From: Thelephora terrestris
Taxonomy: Eukaryota; Basidiomycota; Agaricomycetes; Thelephorales; Thelephoraceae
Length of the DNA stretch: 64,000 bases
Direction of reading: 5' to 3'
Assembly: GCA_015956445.1 (NCBI GenBank)
Contig: WIUZ02000009.1
Location: 682,001-746,000, forward strand
Shown here: positions 30,801 to 41,218 of the stretch, in pieces
Layout of the letters: each line of letters starts with the position of its first letter
How positions within the stretch are numbered: the first letter of the stretch is position 1
Position numbers and translations under genes: made by a program
The notes under the pieces: model-generated
Seen by the model: only the letters and a program-made list of their open reading frames with translations
Databases searched by the model: none
What the model was told of the DNA's origin: nothing

Positions 30801-33279
30801 GTCTACCGTTCGGTCGGTTCTACATGAAACACTGATACAAAAGGTGCTAAGGGGAGTGACAGATCAAGACTGGGAGGAGTTTCAGCAAATGATGCAACAA
30901 GAGAAGCAGAATGATGAAGCGCGATGGAGAAGGCTATGCGATGACAACACCTTGGAAGAAGCAGAGGAGTTTGACATTGATGACTACAGGGAAGAGCCTA
31001 ATTTAGAAGACGAGCGAGACAGCGGAGAAGCGGAGCCCTCGCAAACGCTGGACATACTGGACGACGAACCCGAACAAGAATTACCGAACAATGTACCTAC
31101 TAGCCGAAGGCGGAAAGGACCCGGAGGCATGAAAAGAAGAACTCGGACGACTAAGCTACGACGGACGAGCCGGACTAGTTACCAGACAGAGAAAGCTCAA
31201 GGAGAAGAATATCTAAGGTATATAGGAAGGTACCGCCACAAGGAACGGCAGACGCGTGAAACGACAAGGACGCGTAACAAGGAAAGGCCTGCGGCAGCGT
31301 ACTCATGCCGAATACCGGAACCGGACCTGTCGAACGAATGGGATGACGGAAGCGAGGGCGACGATGAAGACGATGAAGCGATGGATGACGTGACACCGAA
31401 GCTGTTGGCGGAACGTCGGAAGGCTAATGAAATTGATGGCGACGACGTCATTAGTTTACAAAGGCTTGGACTTCCCGATAAGGAAGGACTAACCTTCCGA
31501 GATGCCCGAAGGCGTGCCGTGAGTCTTGAAGTGGAAGAGGAAGACGGATTTGGCCTAGTAACCGGCAGAAATAGTCTTGAAGGATCAATGCCCAATGAAA
31601 CGGATGGCTATGAATCCGCGATAAGCGGTATTAGTACGGAGAACAACCAAGAAGGATCTGAGCTTACCATGAAAAGCGTGTCCCACGAAACAGGCACACC
31701 AGATAAGCCGGTGTCGACCCAAGAGGGTAAAGGCGAAGACCCTGAGGTGGTTGATAAAGGAGATATTCAGGGAAAGGAGGAATTAGCTCGAAACCTATGG
31801 AATGGTGAGACACGAGGAAATGAGCCTAAAAGAAACCCTGAAGAACTTAGCTCGTTTCGAATCCGTGAGAAGGACGTAGATGGATCTAATAAGGAAAAGG
31901 TCAGGGTCGAATACAAGAGAAGGATGCCGTACGACGTACCTGAAGACGTCGACGAAGAGTTGTCGGCGGCGGAAGAATCCACAAACGATAGCGTCGTACG
32001 ACGCCATTGCGTAACAAGGCTGTACGACCGACGACAGGATCAAACCCTGAGGACAGATAAACCCGGAACAGAGTTGATAAGAGAGAGAGAAACTTACCAA
32101 GATGAGTCTGGTTCGGAAGACGACGAACTCATTTCGCGAAGTGGAGCAGGGATAGGAACGGCACCCAAGGAGAGAAAAAACGGAACAGTGTCAATCCGGG
32201 ATGAAATTGAACGCGTAACCACGCTAGGAACAAGGAACCAGGAACGGAGCAAGGGGAGTCGCGGACGAAGGGAAGATAGCGAGGACGACCCCGCTTCTGA
32301 CCGTACCGAAGACGGAAGCATAGGGGAAGGAGCAATCTACAACGAAGAGGATGGTCCCCTGCAAAATCGGATCAGTACGCCAAGACAACGAGTAACACTA
32401 AGGTACTTACCGGAACCGGGATATCGTCCGCAAGGACTGTTGGCGTCGAAGGAGATGGTGATTTTTGCACAAGACGAAGATCTCGGTCAGCGACACCTAC
32501 ACGCGTCTGACGTGACGTTAGTGATAGAGGGCCCCGCAGGGAACAGGACCGTGTATCATGGAGACGTGACGTTAAGGCTTGATGAACCGGAACCGGGTGA
32601 CGTGATTTACGTGCCTGTCAGGAATAAGGTTAGGCGAGCACATGAGTACGTGTTCCGTAGAGGCGTGCGCCTTGGAGGTGGCGCGACCGTGCTCTCGACG
32701 GAGACCACAACCAAAACTAAAGGAGGAAACGAAATAAAATGGAACGCCGTACGAAAGGAAGAACTCGAGGGGGTAATTGACGACATGAACCGACACCCCA
32801 TGATCAAGGACGAAAAGGTCCGGACGTACATGGTCGATAAGCTAGAAGACGGAAAAATCAGGGTATGCACCGGGCTTTACCACGAAAGGACTAAGCCACG
32901 GACCAAGAAAGCTTACGACAGCATGTCAGATGAGTCTGACTCCGGCGACGAACGAGACGATAGGTACCGGCATCAAGACGAGAAGCGCCGGGGTCTTCCC
33001 AAATACGGAAGAGACCCACAGACCTCCGCTGGAACGACTAGCGCCCGAGCACAAAGTTGGAATAATTTTGCAAACGATAAGGGCCGCAGCCACCTTATCG
33101 ATTCAAAACCTGTGGGAACTTGTGAAAAGGGTTCAGACCACCCTGAGGATGAAGTCAGAAAGAAAATAACACTGGGGGCGAACCCCCACTTACTGACCGA
33201 GTACTTTGTAAAGACTTTGTGGTTCCATGTCCAAAGTGCTCACACTGTGCTGGGTGAGTTTAATGTGAGTAAGTTTTAA
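27862..33279 (+). CDS. Gypsy-type Gag-protease ORF with long charged extension (1805 aa)
   Basis: Residues about 30-210 resemble the Gag of agaricomycete Gypsy elements (FDGEPHSLEPFLETYEHL, then FWEGLNSSFRRQAE). A CCHC knuckle CYGCGQPGHHIRYC lies at 395-408. The retropepsin follows, with its active site FDSGSQLNVIS at D744 and LLLGRPWG about 95 residues later. Reverse transcriptase, RNase H and integrase are absent. Instead about 1000 residues follow, rich in Glu, Asp, Arg and Lys with no motif I recognise. Only a short stretch (LRYLPEPGYRPQG to VYVPVRNKV) looks folded. From about 31000 the DNA becomes much richer in CpG than the gag part. The last 37 codons are read from a CACTG transposon end. 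It may be an element that lost pol, or a domesticated or chimeric gene. Confidence 0.7.
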   Translation: MTRLSESENEHSPIFRNEDRHYSGSYLELPSPNRSRAPRTFDGEPHSLEPFLETYEHLCERYRVTSSREKYQGLIRYCSDKVARKLRSLPSHAERDYHDLLKDLEYYFGVKEVCLNMGKIDGFTAKWRQRKMRTLDEFKKYQLEFWKLVGLAKERKRISNREVRRYFWEGLNSSFRRQAESHMRMVNPELDVTIPFEISDIEKAANSVLNPNRFDQHLTTRTRYDSSDSESDSDEDDDEKEKKHGYSSGDESDHDVKPLTQRKSPITPPKTPPRTKKGKGKDDKELNKLVESMSGLKLNEPDYLVKYVNLVRNYPELKGIIEAPVQQGPSRSSWQGGTFQRDPPPHQRFNNPPRQQFNSPSQQRTNPNPQQPSKPPQKSFALGTGASAIGISITCYGCGQPGHHIRYCEEVNKLIQQGKVVREPNSGRLQRPDGSRIIRAQEETWVQAIQREVAEVHFTRIGTYEHDEDDAACNYMEVEYEEEDAGTDAQEELGWASGQVGNYQAYSAIRTEQVSKAHRKNIAQGNLPSSAQGVKKLPRGGKANGLGRKEAPIKVSVNPNGHQGRNPKGMGTMNINKGIAEETADIQAVPMDVDKTIPIKPIKSTRKEPTHQPKPNIIKVANTGPVGRDSSEITKEILSTPVTLTVQEIVSNAPSLRRNLVSAMRPQREALAPAQDKTGFVGIYEDDHSDPSDAEMSEEEEGEEEEEEAYLSEQVKEPQITTEKGDLLKVPVRIGKARMTGIFDSGSQLNVISQNLAEKAGIPWLDAEPHQIQLLSVDGNLTRCAGMVPMAEITIETDDGPILTRGNLYVNPRVGFQLLLGRPWGRRNRAHLIEDNEGTRIAFRTKNGWHNITPISNLKRQGTNTPQTERKQSPAEVYAIREAQEVPETDEEEEDDDIGSNVAHIGAQGLEDRGRDFPYSPVAIGEMDPPEPGQRREVEESDKEEEQGMDEYEVGAAEEEEAQGQEHPGNQAELNTQIEESTVRSVLHETLIQKVLRGVTDQDWEEFQQMMQQEKQNDEARWRRLCDDNTLEEAEEFDIDDYREEPNLEDERDSGEAEPSQTLDILDDEPEQELPNNVPTSRRRKGPGGMKRRTRTTKLRRTSRTSYQTEKAQGEEYLRYIGRYRHKERQTRETTRTRNKERPAAAYSCRIPEPDLSNEWDDGSEGDDEDDEAMDDVTPKLLAERRKANEIDGDDVISLQRLGLPDKEGLTFRDARRRAVSLEVEEEDGFGLVTGRNSLEGSMPNETDGYESAISGISTENNQEGSELTMKSVSHETGTPDKPVSTQEGKGEDPEVVDKGDIQGKEELARNLWNGETRGNEPKRNPEELSSFRIREKDVDGSNKEKVRVEYKRRMPYDVPEDVDEELSAAEESTNDSVVRRHCVTRLYDRRQDQTLRTDKPGTELIRERETYQDESGSEDDELISRSGAGIGTAPKERKNGTVSIRDEIERVTTLGTRNQERSKGSRGRREDSEDDPASDRTEDGSIGEGAIYNEEDGPLQNRISTPRQRVTLRYLPEPGYRPQGLLASKEMVIFAQDEDLGQRHLHASDVTLVIEGPAGNRTVYHGDVTLRLDEPEPGDVIYVPVRNKVRRAHEYVFRRGVRLGGGATVLSTETTTKTKGGNEIKWNAVRKEELEGVIDDMNRHPMIKDEKVRTYMVDKLEDGKIRVCTGLYHERTKPRTKKAYDSMSDESDSGDERDDRYRHQDEKRRGLPKYGRDPQTSAGTTSARAQSWNNFANDKGRSHLIDSKPVGTCEKGSDHPEDEVRKKITLGANPHLLTEYFVKTLWFHVQSAHTVLGEFNVSKF

Positions 33280-34008
33280 ATGTACTGTCAAATGTGTCTA
33301 TACACCCCTGATACAGCATGTTGTAGCTTTAGCATAGATCCTTTCAGTAACTCTCTTTCACAATCTTCTCCTCAAACCAAGAGAGAATTTTCTGAATGTC
33401 TCTAATATTCTCCATATGAGTACTTTGTGATTAATTTCCTTTGGTTCGTTTAGAATATTCCCACTCATTAAATTTAAAAAGTATTTAGCTGCATCCTGGG
33501 CCAGAAAATCATGTATACATCTAAAATGTCCCCAATGATATACTCATGATTTACCCAAAGAGCTCAAGCTAAGTACACGTAGGTTCCTTTCAGAAAGTTG
33601 ACAAATTTTCCTTCGAATGACCCGGGCAGTATTTTCAGATTGTACTGATCATGTGATCATGTCGCCGATCACAAAGTACCGAGCGCGGTAAAAGTTGATT
33701 ACAATCAGAACATACCGATCGGTTGTGCTCACCATGTCGTCACCCAGTATTACCTTAGTAAATACAGAACGTACTTTTTGATGTACCGCGTCAGTTTTAG
33801 TTTCAGTTCTTTCAGAAAATTCGAGATCAGTTCTTTCTTAGTTTTTTCTATGGTTCTTTTAGGTTTCCCCAAAAAAGCACTCGCCGAGGACAAGCTAAGT
33901 ACTTTGCGACGCGATTCCAACGCGCGAAGTGGGTGTCCGTCGGGTTTCGTGTTTGTTGTTATGTTCATGGTTTTATTCGGTTCGCGGTTGATTTCGGGTT
34001 TGTGTTAG
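33170..34008. mobile_element. Single CACTG transposon end and unassigned flank
   Basis: CACTGGGGGC at 33170 is the terminus shared by the five palindromic elements further right, and taa precedes it as a possible target base triplet. I could not find a matching inverted end downstream, so the right boundary is unknown and 34008 is only where I stop describing. The interval has AT-rich sequence with words such as gtactttgt that also occur in the palindromic elements, and no gene I can support. Confidence 0.35.
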
Positions 34009-34021
34009 ATGTTCTGTCGGT

Positions 34022-34172
34022 GTTGAGTTGATTCTGTCGGGATATCGGACAGACGTTACGTCGAAATGGGTTGATTCTGTCGGGACATCGGGCGGACGTT
34101 ATGTCGAAACCGACATATGTTATGTCGAAATGAGTTTATTCTGTCGGGACATCGGGCGGATTTTATGTCGAA
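34022..34172. repeat. Tandem repeat of a 45-60 bp unit
   Basis: Three imperfect copies of the word ttgattctgtcgggacatcgg, each followed by a gacgttatgtcgaaa-like segment, run in tandem. The middle copy carries an extra repeat of the tatgtcgaaa part. It looks like local tandem duplication in non-coding DNA. Confidence 0.65.
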
Positions 34173-34427
34173 GGTAACACAGATTATATCTAAACTGATG
34201 TATGTTATGTTGTACTACAGCCATCTTGTAGAAACTAACATATGGTGTGCCAAAACTACTATAGGGTGTGGCGAAACTAATGATCGAGGGGTACAGGGAC
34301 TACAGTACTAGATACGTGGTGGGAAGGCGACAGGGTGACGGGTCGAGCTAATCATACCAGAAAAGACGGACTAGGCAATCGCGGAGCGTGGGGCGCGCGC
34401 CGTGTGAGGGTCGGAAGACGGGAGGTA

Positions 34428-35175
34428 ATGATGTGCAGGAAGGGATTTGGGAATCGAGGAAGGAGATGACCGGACGTAACGAACGTTGAGACCATCGGAA
34501 TGATCAGCAACGAGGAAAGATAATCAGGCTGAAGAACTTACAAGATCATCCTGAAACTACGCAGACGATGGCCTGTCGCAAGACCGATGTGCCGTTCGTC
34601 TGTTCGGGGAGGTGGTGGACGTTGGCAGGTAGGAATCGCGGCAGTGATGACGTGCAGGAAGGGATTTGGGGATCGAGGGAGAAGACCGGACGTAACGAAC
34701 GTTAGACCGATGTGCCGTTCGTTTAGGTGGTGGGCGAAGGAGCGGAGTTGGTGAGTTGAAAACGCAGCGGTGATGACGTGCAGGAAGGAATTTGGGTGTC
34801 GAGGAAGGAGATGACCGGACGCAACGAACGTTGAGACCATCGGAATGATCAGCCCCGGGGAGAGATAATCAGGCTAAAGAACTTACAAAATCATCGTGAG
34901 ACTACGCAGGTGATGGCCTGTCGCAAGACCGATGTGCCGTTTGTCTGTTCAGAAAGTCGGTGGGCATTGGTGGGTTGGAATCGCAGCGGTGATGACGTGC
35001 AGGGAGGGATTTGGATATCGAGGAAGGAGAAGACCGGACGTAACGAACGTTGAGACCTGGGAGGGTCGGATTGATCAGCCCCGAGGACCCAAGATGATAA
35101 TCGGACGAAAGAACTTACAGAATTGTCTTGAGACTACGCAGCCTATCGTAAGACCGAGGCGCCGTTCATCTGTTG
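34428..35175. repeat. Tandem array of about four divergent units with repeated splice-like site
   Basis: Copies start near 34428, 34648, 34770 and 34990 with gtgatgacgtgcaggaagg (or close variants) and continue with gaccggacgtaacgaacgtt. Three carry a block ending in gaacttacaaaatcatc or a variant, then gactacgcag and the text aagaccgatgtgccgtt. On the minus strand aacttac reads GTAAGTT, a good donor site, so the array may be repeated non-coding exons or leader of a minus-strand gene. The second copy lacks this block. I recognise no protein. Confidence 0.6.
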
Positions 35176-35749
35176 GCGAGGTGTCTGCTGAACGGGATAA
35201 ATAGAACGGTTGGGGTTGAGGTATGATCCATCGCAAGGCCGGTGAGGGATGGGTGTGACCGGAGAGTCTCGGATGGTTGGAGAGAGACTGAAAATTGACG
35301 TTGAGCCTGAAGGGGGAAAAGCAATGGGTCGAGCCCTTGAGAAAAAAACATACCGTGAGACTACATGGACAGCGAAAGATGTTGGGTGACCAGCACCGAT
35401 GGCAAGACGATGAAGATGCGGTGTCTGGATGAAGTTGGAGGAGAAGATTCCCACGTTATCGCCTGGACATCGCGTGTCTAATAATGACTTTTTTGCTATT
35501 TGCTACAATTAAAGTAAACAACTATATAAACGAGGGCGTGGATATAAAAGATAGGTGTTTCGAGGACAATCCACAAAGTATATTACTACGTCTGGGCAGC
35601 GAACCGACAAGAGAGACCGAAACCAACGCTGATTGCGGGACGGACACCGCGGAAGAAGAGTTCAGCCTCCGAGAAGATCCGTCCGTCCGTGGAGGAAAAG
35701 AAACATTTGACGGTGAGCGACGCCTGTTTTGACAAGTCGTCATGGATGA
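35176..35749. other. Unassigned stretch
   Basis: No gene is supported. The part near 35715-35770 (gacaagtcgtcatggatgatcaagctgg) resembles 38330-38370, so short segments are dispersed through the 35-38 kb region. Confidence 0.35.
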
Positions 35750-36505
35750 TCAAGCTGGAGGTACGAGGGATAGTTGGATTCGATCATTCGACTGGGCGCA
35801 CCGTCGTGGAACGTGAAACGTGGACGCACCAATCTCTGTGAAGACCCTCACAACACCTTCGCCAGTCTTCGCGCTGATCTCGAAGAACAGTGGACCAGCT
35901 TCCTTTGCGTATGCCTCCGCTTCGTCCCGGGAGACCTGCCTGACGTTCTCGGTATCCAGGGCGGGTGATCCGCCAGCCTCACCAGGGGTAGCAGTGGCAT
36001 CGTCAGGTTCACCCTCACCTTCTGACTCGGAGGTCGACGAAGAACCTGTCGTCGTTTTTTTGATTAGATCTATCTTGTTTCCGGCGAATGTCTTGGCCTT
36101 TTCGAGGCTGGTGACTTTCGTGGCGTCGTATACAACAATTGCGGCCTGAGCGTAGCGGTAATGCATAGGCTGATCACCAGAACCTACAGAAAGGAGGGCG
36201 TGAGTCGACACTTTTGTGCAAGTAAAGATGTAGAGATTGGCGGGGGACGTACGGCTAGAAAATGGAAACGTTTCTGACCCGCAGTGTCCCGGGTCTCATA
36301 ACGCGGCACTCTATCCTTCAATCTGCACTTCTGTGTTGAAAAAGCTGCGCCAAATGTAGGCTCCTTGCTCAGCTGGAACTCATTTGAGACCTGGAACAAC
36401 GAGGTGGAACAGGTGAGCCAGCGATACGGAAATGTTACAAGACGAGCAGCCACACGCACAAAACGCAGTACGGTGGATGATTTGCCGGACGTCGAAGCAT
36501 AGTAT
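35750..36505 (-). pseudogene. Rab5/Ypt5-like small GTPase, decayed
   Basis: Exons on the minus strand read as a Rab5 GTPase. About 36505-36460 ends the P-loop region (SGKSSTVLRF), 36390-36253 gives VSNEFQLSKEPTFGAAF and the switch II text DTAGQKRFHFLA, and 36169 onward gives the text PMHYRYAQAAIVVYDAT. Introns at 36391-36459 and 36170-36252 have good ends. The G4 motif NKID and G5 SAK are present. Several lesions suggest loss of function: the first P-loop glycine is replaced, WDTAGQ reads RDTAGQ with QK for the catalytic-region QE, about 18 codons are missing between KAKT and AGNKID, and no C-terminal cysteine pair for prenylation is visible. An intact Rab5 would act in early endosome fusion. 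Confidence 0.65.
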
Positions 36506-38683
36506 GTCACACAGTGGTTTCGCCTCGAGCGTCTGCACGAGCTGTGTGATTGTTCTGTGATGGAGGCGATTAATCATTGTCACACCACACCCAACACGAT
36601 TGACAGCGCGGTGACGGGCATAACTTACCACGGAGAAGTACGAGTGAACTCGGACTCGCAACGTTGGGCGCGGTGCAGAGCAAACGATGCGGCGGACTCA
36701 ATGAGGACGATGTCGGATGCGAACAGCAACGTAGGAGTGTGTGATGGCGGCAAGCGGGTGATGGGCATTGAAGGGAGATATGGAGGAGTGTGAGAGGAGG
36801 GGGAGGGGCGACAATGAGGTTATGGGCAGAGAGATGTGTTTCGGATGGTGATGGTTCGAAGAGGTGCAAGGATGTTGACGAAAAAGGAGCAGGCTGTAGC
36901 AGACCGTAAAGAAAAAGAGGACCGGACGCGGAGAGGAGGGCGTACTCTCAACGGGATGCGACTTGAAGAGACGGAACTTGGGGCTGTGAAAGAAATGATG
37001 AGGTCCAATGCGCTAAGAGTCGTCAGAAGAGATCAGAACGTACGGGAACATAAACCTGTTGCCCTCCCGCTGTTATATCCGGCTCACGATGGAGAAGGGG
37101 CAACTGAGGAGAAGGGGCGACGAGGGACGGGATGGGAGGGGAAGGGAGAGGTAGACTGACAATTGGGGTCGCGCGTAGTCCAACCCAACAGCGAGTTCGG
37201 TTCGACGAGGCAGCGCTCATCGGACTAGTAGAGTTGGAATCTGGGATCTGAACATTCGGATCTTGCTGTTTGGCTTTAGACGACCGATTCCATGAAACGG
37301 GTCGTCGTTTTCCCTCGTGGTGTTCTTCTCCTGGAGAATCTTGGCATCCGCCTTGCCAGACTGCTTTGTGAAATACAAAATAATAAGCGGGAGTTTGAAG
37401 GATTGGAACGGATAGATGGGATGTCGAGGAAGTGGGGCGGAACCTTGGTGCCGTACGGCCAGTCGCAGTAGTGTCCCCTGGGACCGAGGTGAGCTTCTAC
37501 CAGACGGATGGATCAACGCCGCCTGGTGTCGCAATTAGACGCGGCCCTGGGGAAGGAGGTGTGGATGTGAAGGTAGTCGAAGTTGGATGGTCGGGAGATC
37601 TAGAGGAGGACGGGTATAATGAGCGCTGAAACCTGGTGGAGTACGCTTTATCAACCATTGGACAGGAACAGGGAAACGTGAGCGGAATGTACCTCACATT
37701 ACCAACCGGCCGTCAGAGACAGCCTCCGCCCGCGTAGAAGTCGATCCGCAAAGCGATTTTGCCGTAGGGAGTCGCAAACGAAGGGGGATGGAAGCGAGCG
37801 AGAGGAAAACTTCAATCGTGTGGACTTGCGCGGATGAAGCCGTAATAAAAGGTTCCGGCAGATGTTTTACACTGAGCTGAGGGATGGAAGTTAGGATACG
37901 AGCCTGAAAACGGATCGATGAGCAAGTCGGTCTATGGGCAGACGACAATCCAACCCCTGAAAACGGATCGGATCGCTGAGCAAGTCGGTCTATAGGCAGA
38001 CGACAATCCAACCTACCTGTTCACACTTCAAACCTCCCAGAGCACCTGATGGGAAGATCGCCGTTCCGCGGCGTGTGTCGCACCCCATCCCTGTATTTGT
38101 GTGGGGGACTGGCACCGATGGTGGAGATGAGACGAAGAAAATTACAGATTCCCACGACCGTACTTGAGGATCGAATGTCGGAGTCCGACGAAAGAAGGAA
38201 TTAAAATAAAGCACAACATCCGACAGCCAGATCTGGTGGAGCCCAGGGGCTGGCGTAGGAGTTGGGAGTAGCAAACGAGTCCGGTGATATTTGGACGTCT
38301 GAACGAAGGTAGACGGCCGACAGCCTGCTCCGACAAGTCATCGTCGATAATTCAGGCTGGGAGCAATGAGTATGCTTAATTAGATTGTTGTGGATTGGAT
38401 GCCGTACTCCGATCCAGCGGTTCAGGCCTCAGGGGCGAGTGGTTCCGCGATAACGAAAAGCACGGTGTGTTGAATCGAATACTGGTCTGTGTGACAGTGT
38501 CTAGGGAAGCCCGGGTGCGCGTCGCTTTTTAGAACGGAGGCAAAAACTTGGGGACCAATAAATTGTCACAACGTCTTTCGCTATATACTTCTATCATAGC
38601 GGACACGAATAGATGAAGCTATGTCGATATTTTGAAAGTTCCAGCGCCCATGATCCTCAAAGCCCTGTCATGCCGACGAACGA
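36506..38683. other. Unassigned 2.2-kb stretch with a short tandem duplication
   Basis: I see no gene I can name. A 53-57 bp tandem duplication (cctgaaaacggatcg ... cgacaatccaacc) occupies about 37903-38013. The stretch 36770-37160 is G/A-rich on the plus strand. A minus-strand frame at 37217-37534 has a plausible basic segment (SGKADAKILQEKN) but no supporting splice context. Confidence 0.4.
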
Positions 38684-40109
38684 TCAGCAATTGATATTTA
38701 ATACCGTAACGATAATCGAATGGAAAATGGAAAAACACACCAGAGTAACAACGGAAACATAGCGACAATATACCAGATCTGAAAGTAGGAGAAAACTCGT
38801 GTTAGTGGATATCGGAAGCCAAATAACCATTCGCACCATAGCGATCCAGCGGCCCAGACATAGCATGACCATCATTGGTGTCCTGTCCGATGGATTTCTT
38901 CTCCATACATGCACCATCGTCCCCCCCTCTGAGAACGGAGACGTGCATGCCTGACATACATTCAATCATCAACAAGCCACACGGATTTGCATTTCGACTT
39001 ACCAGCACTTGGACCGAATCAGAAGCTGAGATTGGAATATTCAATGCTGACGAGAATGGGGTGAGTACAGAGGTAGAGCGCACTTTCTAGCTCGAGGGTT
39101 TGTACGACTGCAGCAGGCGAGCGAGCCGCGGTATGGAGCGACCCATTGCTTCCACCGAAGGCAAAGTATCCGCGACTGTCGCACACAATCGACGTCGTCA
39201 CATTGTCTAAGATTTCAACCTTCGCCGAACCACTGGGCTGTATATTTGCGCTTGGGGTGTGACCTCTCATTACTGGATAGAAGTCAACTCCATCAAGGAG
39301 GTTCGTCACCGCGAGGGTCATTTGATCAGCTGATATCGACGACGCTCCACTAAAACTGGTCAAATTCGTAAGAGGGCTTGTTTCATGACATACATTTGAC
39401 AGCCTCTCGGTACAATCTGCCACATCATATCCATCGAGCATGTGCTCCAGCAACTAACGATCTGTTGAGATTGTCCCGACGATGAGTGGGCGCGGCACCT
39501 ACACAATTCCGTGTTCCATGTAGGATACAATGACGAAGTCTTCACATTGCAAAAAATGAATTGACCTTGGTAACGGCTTTGAGAGTGAACCACGCAGACG
39601 AAGAAACACAGGGGGGTCTGGAAGAACTGTGGTATCGATCCAGCTGGTGGAAGACCCCCTCCGCTCTTTGTGTGTCGCGAGTATGACGTTGGTTCCACAC
39701 CCAACAGCGAGAAGATCTCGCTTAGGATGATGTTCTAAACAGTGTATCGGGGCCTCATTGATATCCGTCCAAACCCGATTACACTTTCGCACCTGGTTGT
39801 GACTCAGCGATAAACGGGCCTACCCTGCAAAAGACTTACGACGTGATCTTGAAACTCCACTGTATGAACATCTCCACTTCTGAAGCTACAAAACAATTTT
39901 CCATGTGTGGAGGGATGCCATACCACAGTAGACACAGGAGATGCATCGACGAACCTTTCGACCAGTTTCCAACGAGCGGTGGAGAACACCGACAAGACAC
40001 CATTTTCTCCACCACTGGCAAGATACGACCCATCGGGGGAAAATTGCAAGGTTGTTATTGCGCCTCCGCAGACGAGAAAACTCGTCTCAGTTTCATATCG
40101 GGAGGACAT
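38684..40109 (-). CDS. WD40-repeat protein with C-terminal membrane segment (about 400 aa)
   Basis: Six exons join in frame on the minus strand: 40109-39840, 39792-39505, 39461-39394, 39349-39084, 39046-39003 and 38950-38684. Their introns are 37-52 nt long with GTAAGT, GTGTAG, GTATGT, GTGCGC and GTAAGT donors. The N-terminus has a clear WD-type blade (ITTLQFSPDGSYLASGGENG), and further blades include HCLEHHPKRDLLAVGCG and the text TLAVTNLLDGVDFYPV. The last exon has VHVWRRNP, which ends a blade, and then hydrophobic stretches (WIAMVRMVIWLPI and YVSVVTLVCFSIFHSIIVTV). I recognise the overall form as a common agaricomycete WD40 family with a C-terminal anchor. Its partner and role are unknown. 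All six exons keep frame, so it appears intact. Confidence 0.7.
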
Positions 40110-40232
40110 GGGAGAGAAGTGAAAGATCGATTGCCTCGTGCTCGATGATAGCTCCCGCGAGAACGATCACAAAAACGGCCGTATCTTTACTAAGGCTAAG
40201 GATTGGATAACGCAACGATAAAAAAAGATTCC

Positions 40233-41218
40233 TCAAGCAGCCTTCCTCAACTTCCTCTTCTTGGAGGGGCTAGGGCCGTCTGTGGACTCCTTGCAAACAA
40301 GAACCTGCTCACTCGTCGAGGCTGGCGTGGTGGTTTTGGGTTGCTTGGAGCGGCTAGGGCCGGCTGTGGACTCCTTGCCAACAAGAGCCTGCTTACTCTT
40401 CGAGGCTGGCGTGGTGGTTTTGGGTTGCGACTGCAGCCTAGAACTGTGCGCCTTGTAGCCGTGAATTATCTATGCAAGATCAACGCAGAACGGATCAACT
40501 TAATTAATCACGTACATCTCCCAAAGTGACAATATGAGAGAGTGGGCCCTGGGCAGGGTTAGGAGACGGACAGGGAGGGAGGATGTGAAACTCACTTCGG
40601 CGCCCATGAGAATGGGAGAGCGGCCCTGGGGCTTCAGTGTCAGAGAAGAACTTGTCAAAGGGATGCAGTTTAGACGAACCGCCAGGGAACCATCGAAGAG
40701 GGGCACTGTGCTGAATCTGATGTAATCAAACTGGAGGAGGGCATCGGCAACAGTCAGGGCACGGAGCCGGTTGCTCAAAGTATTGGTATCCTGGACGAGA
40801 GTATTGAAGAGGAATGGGTTGAGACCATTTTTCGTGGTCGCGACCCGTTTCAACAGAGATTCGTGTTCTGCGGCCAAAAGGTCACCAATGAGTCTCATCT
40901 TGAGGTGGTCATGCCATTCCTCATCGGGTTCGAGTACTACCCTTCCAGTACGAGAGACAAAATCGTGGATCCTTGTTTCATTGTGTTCTCGGAGGCGGCG
41001 ATTATCCTCGGAAAGCCGCTGAATTAGAGTACGCATCTCAGAGATCTTGGCAGAGAGAGAGGCAGGGCCCTGGGGGGTGACAGTGGACGAACTGCATAAG
41101 GAGAGTCAGCAAGCGTCAAGGAGAGGCCCCGGTGGTTGACTAACGGGATTGCATTCACCACATTGATTGATGCGAGGCGCGAACCGATGGGTTCCGTGGT
41201 CTTCAACGCGGAAGTCAT
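40233..41218 (-). CDS. Protein of unknown function with coiled coil and repetitive lysine-rich tail (about 284 aa)
   Basis: Three exons join in frame: 41218-41145, 41091-40516 and 40437-40233. The introns start GTTAGT and GTACGT and end TGCAG and CTAG. I do not recognise the family. The second exon starts with a heptad-like, charged segment (AKISEMRTLIQRLSEDNRRL), suggesting a coiled coil, followed by a mixed region with DEEWHDHLKMRLIGDLLAA. The last exon encodes two tandem copies of a unit of about 32 residues (PKTTTPAS ... KEST-GPS) and ends KKRKLRKAA, a typical basic nuclear localisation signal. The tail arose from a DNA-level tandem duplication at about 40260-40430. A nuclear protein is the best guess. 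Confidence 0.6.

Noticed and set aside
36836-37159. A 107-codon basic ORF on the plus strand
   Set aside because: Composition reflects a G/A-rich stretch; no conserved motif, intron context or partner exon was found.
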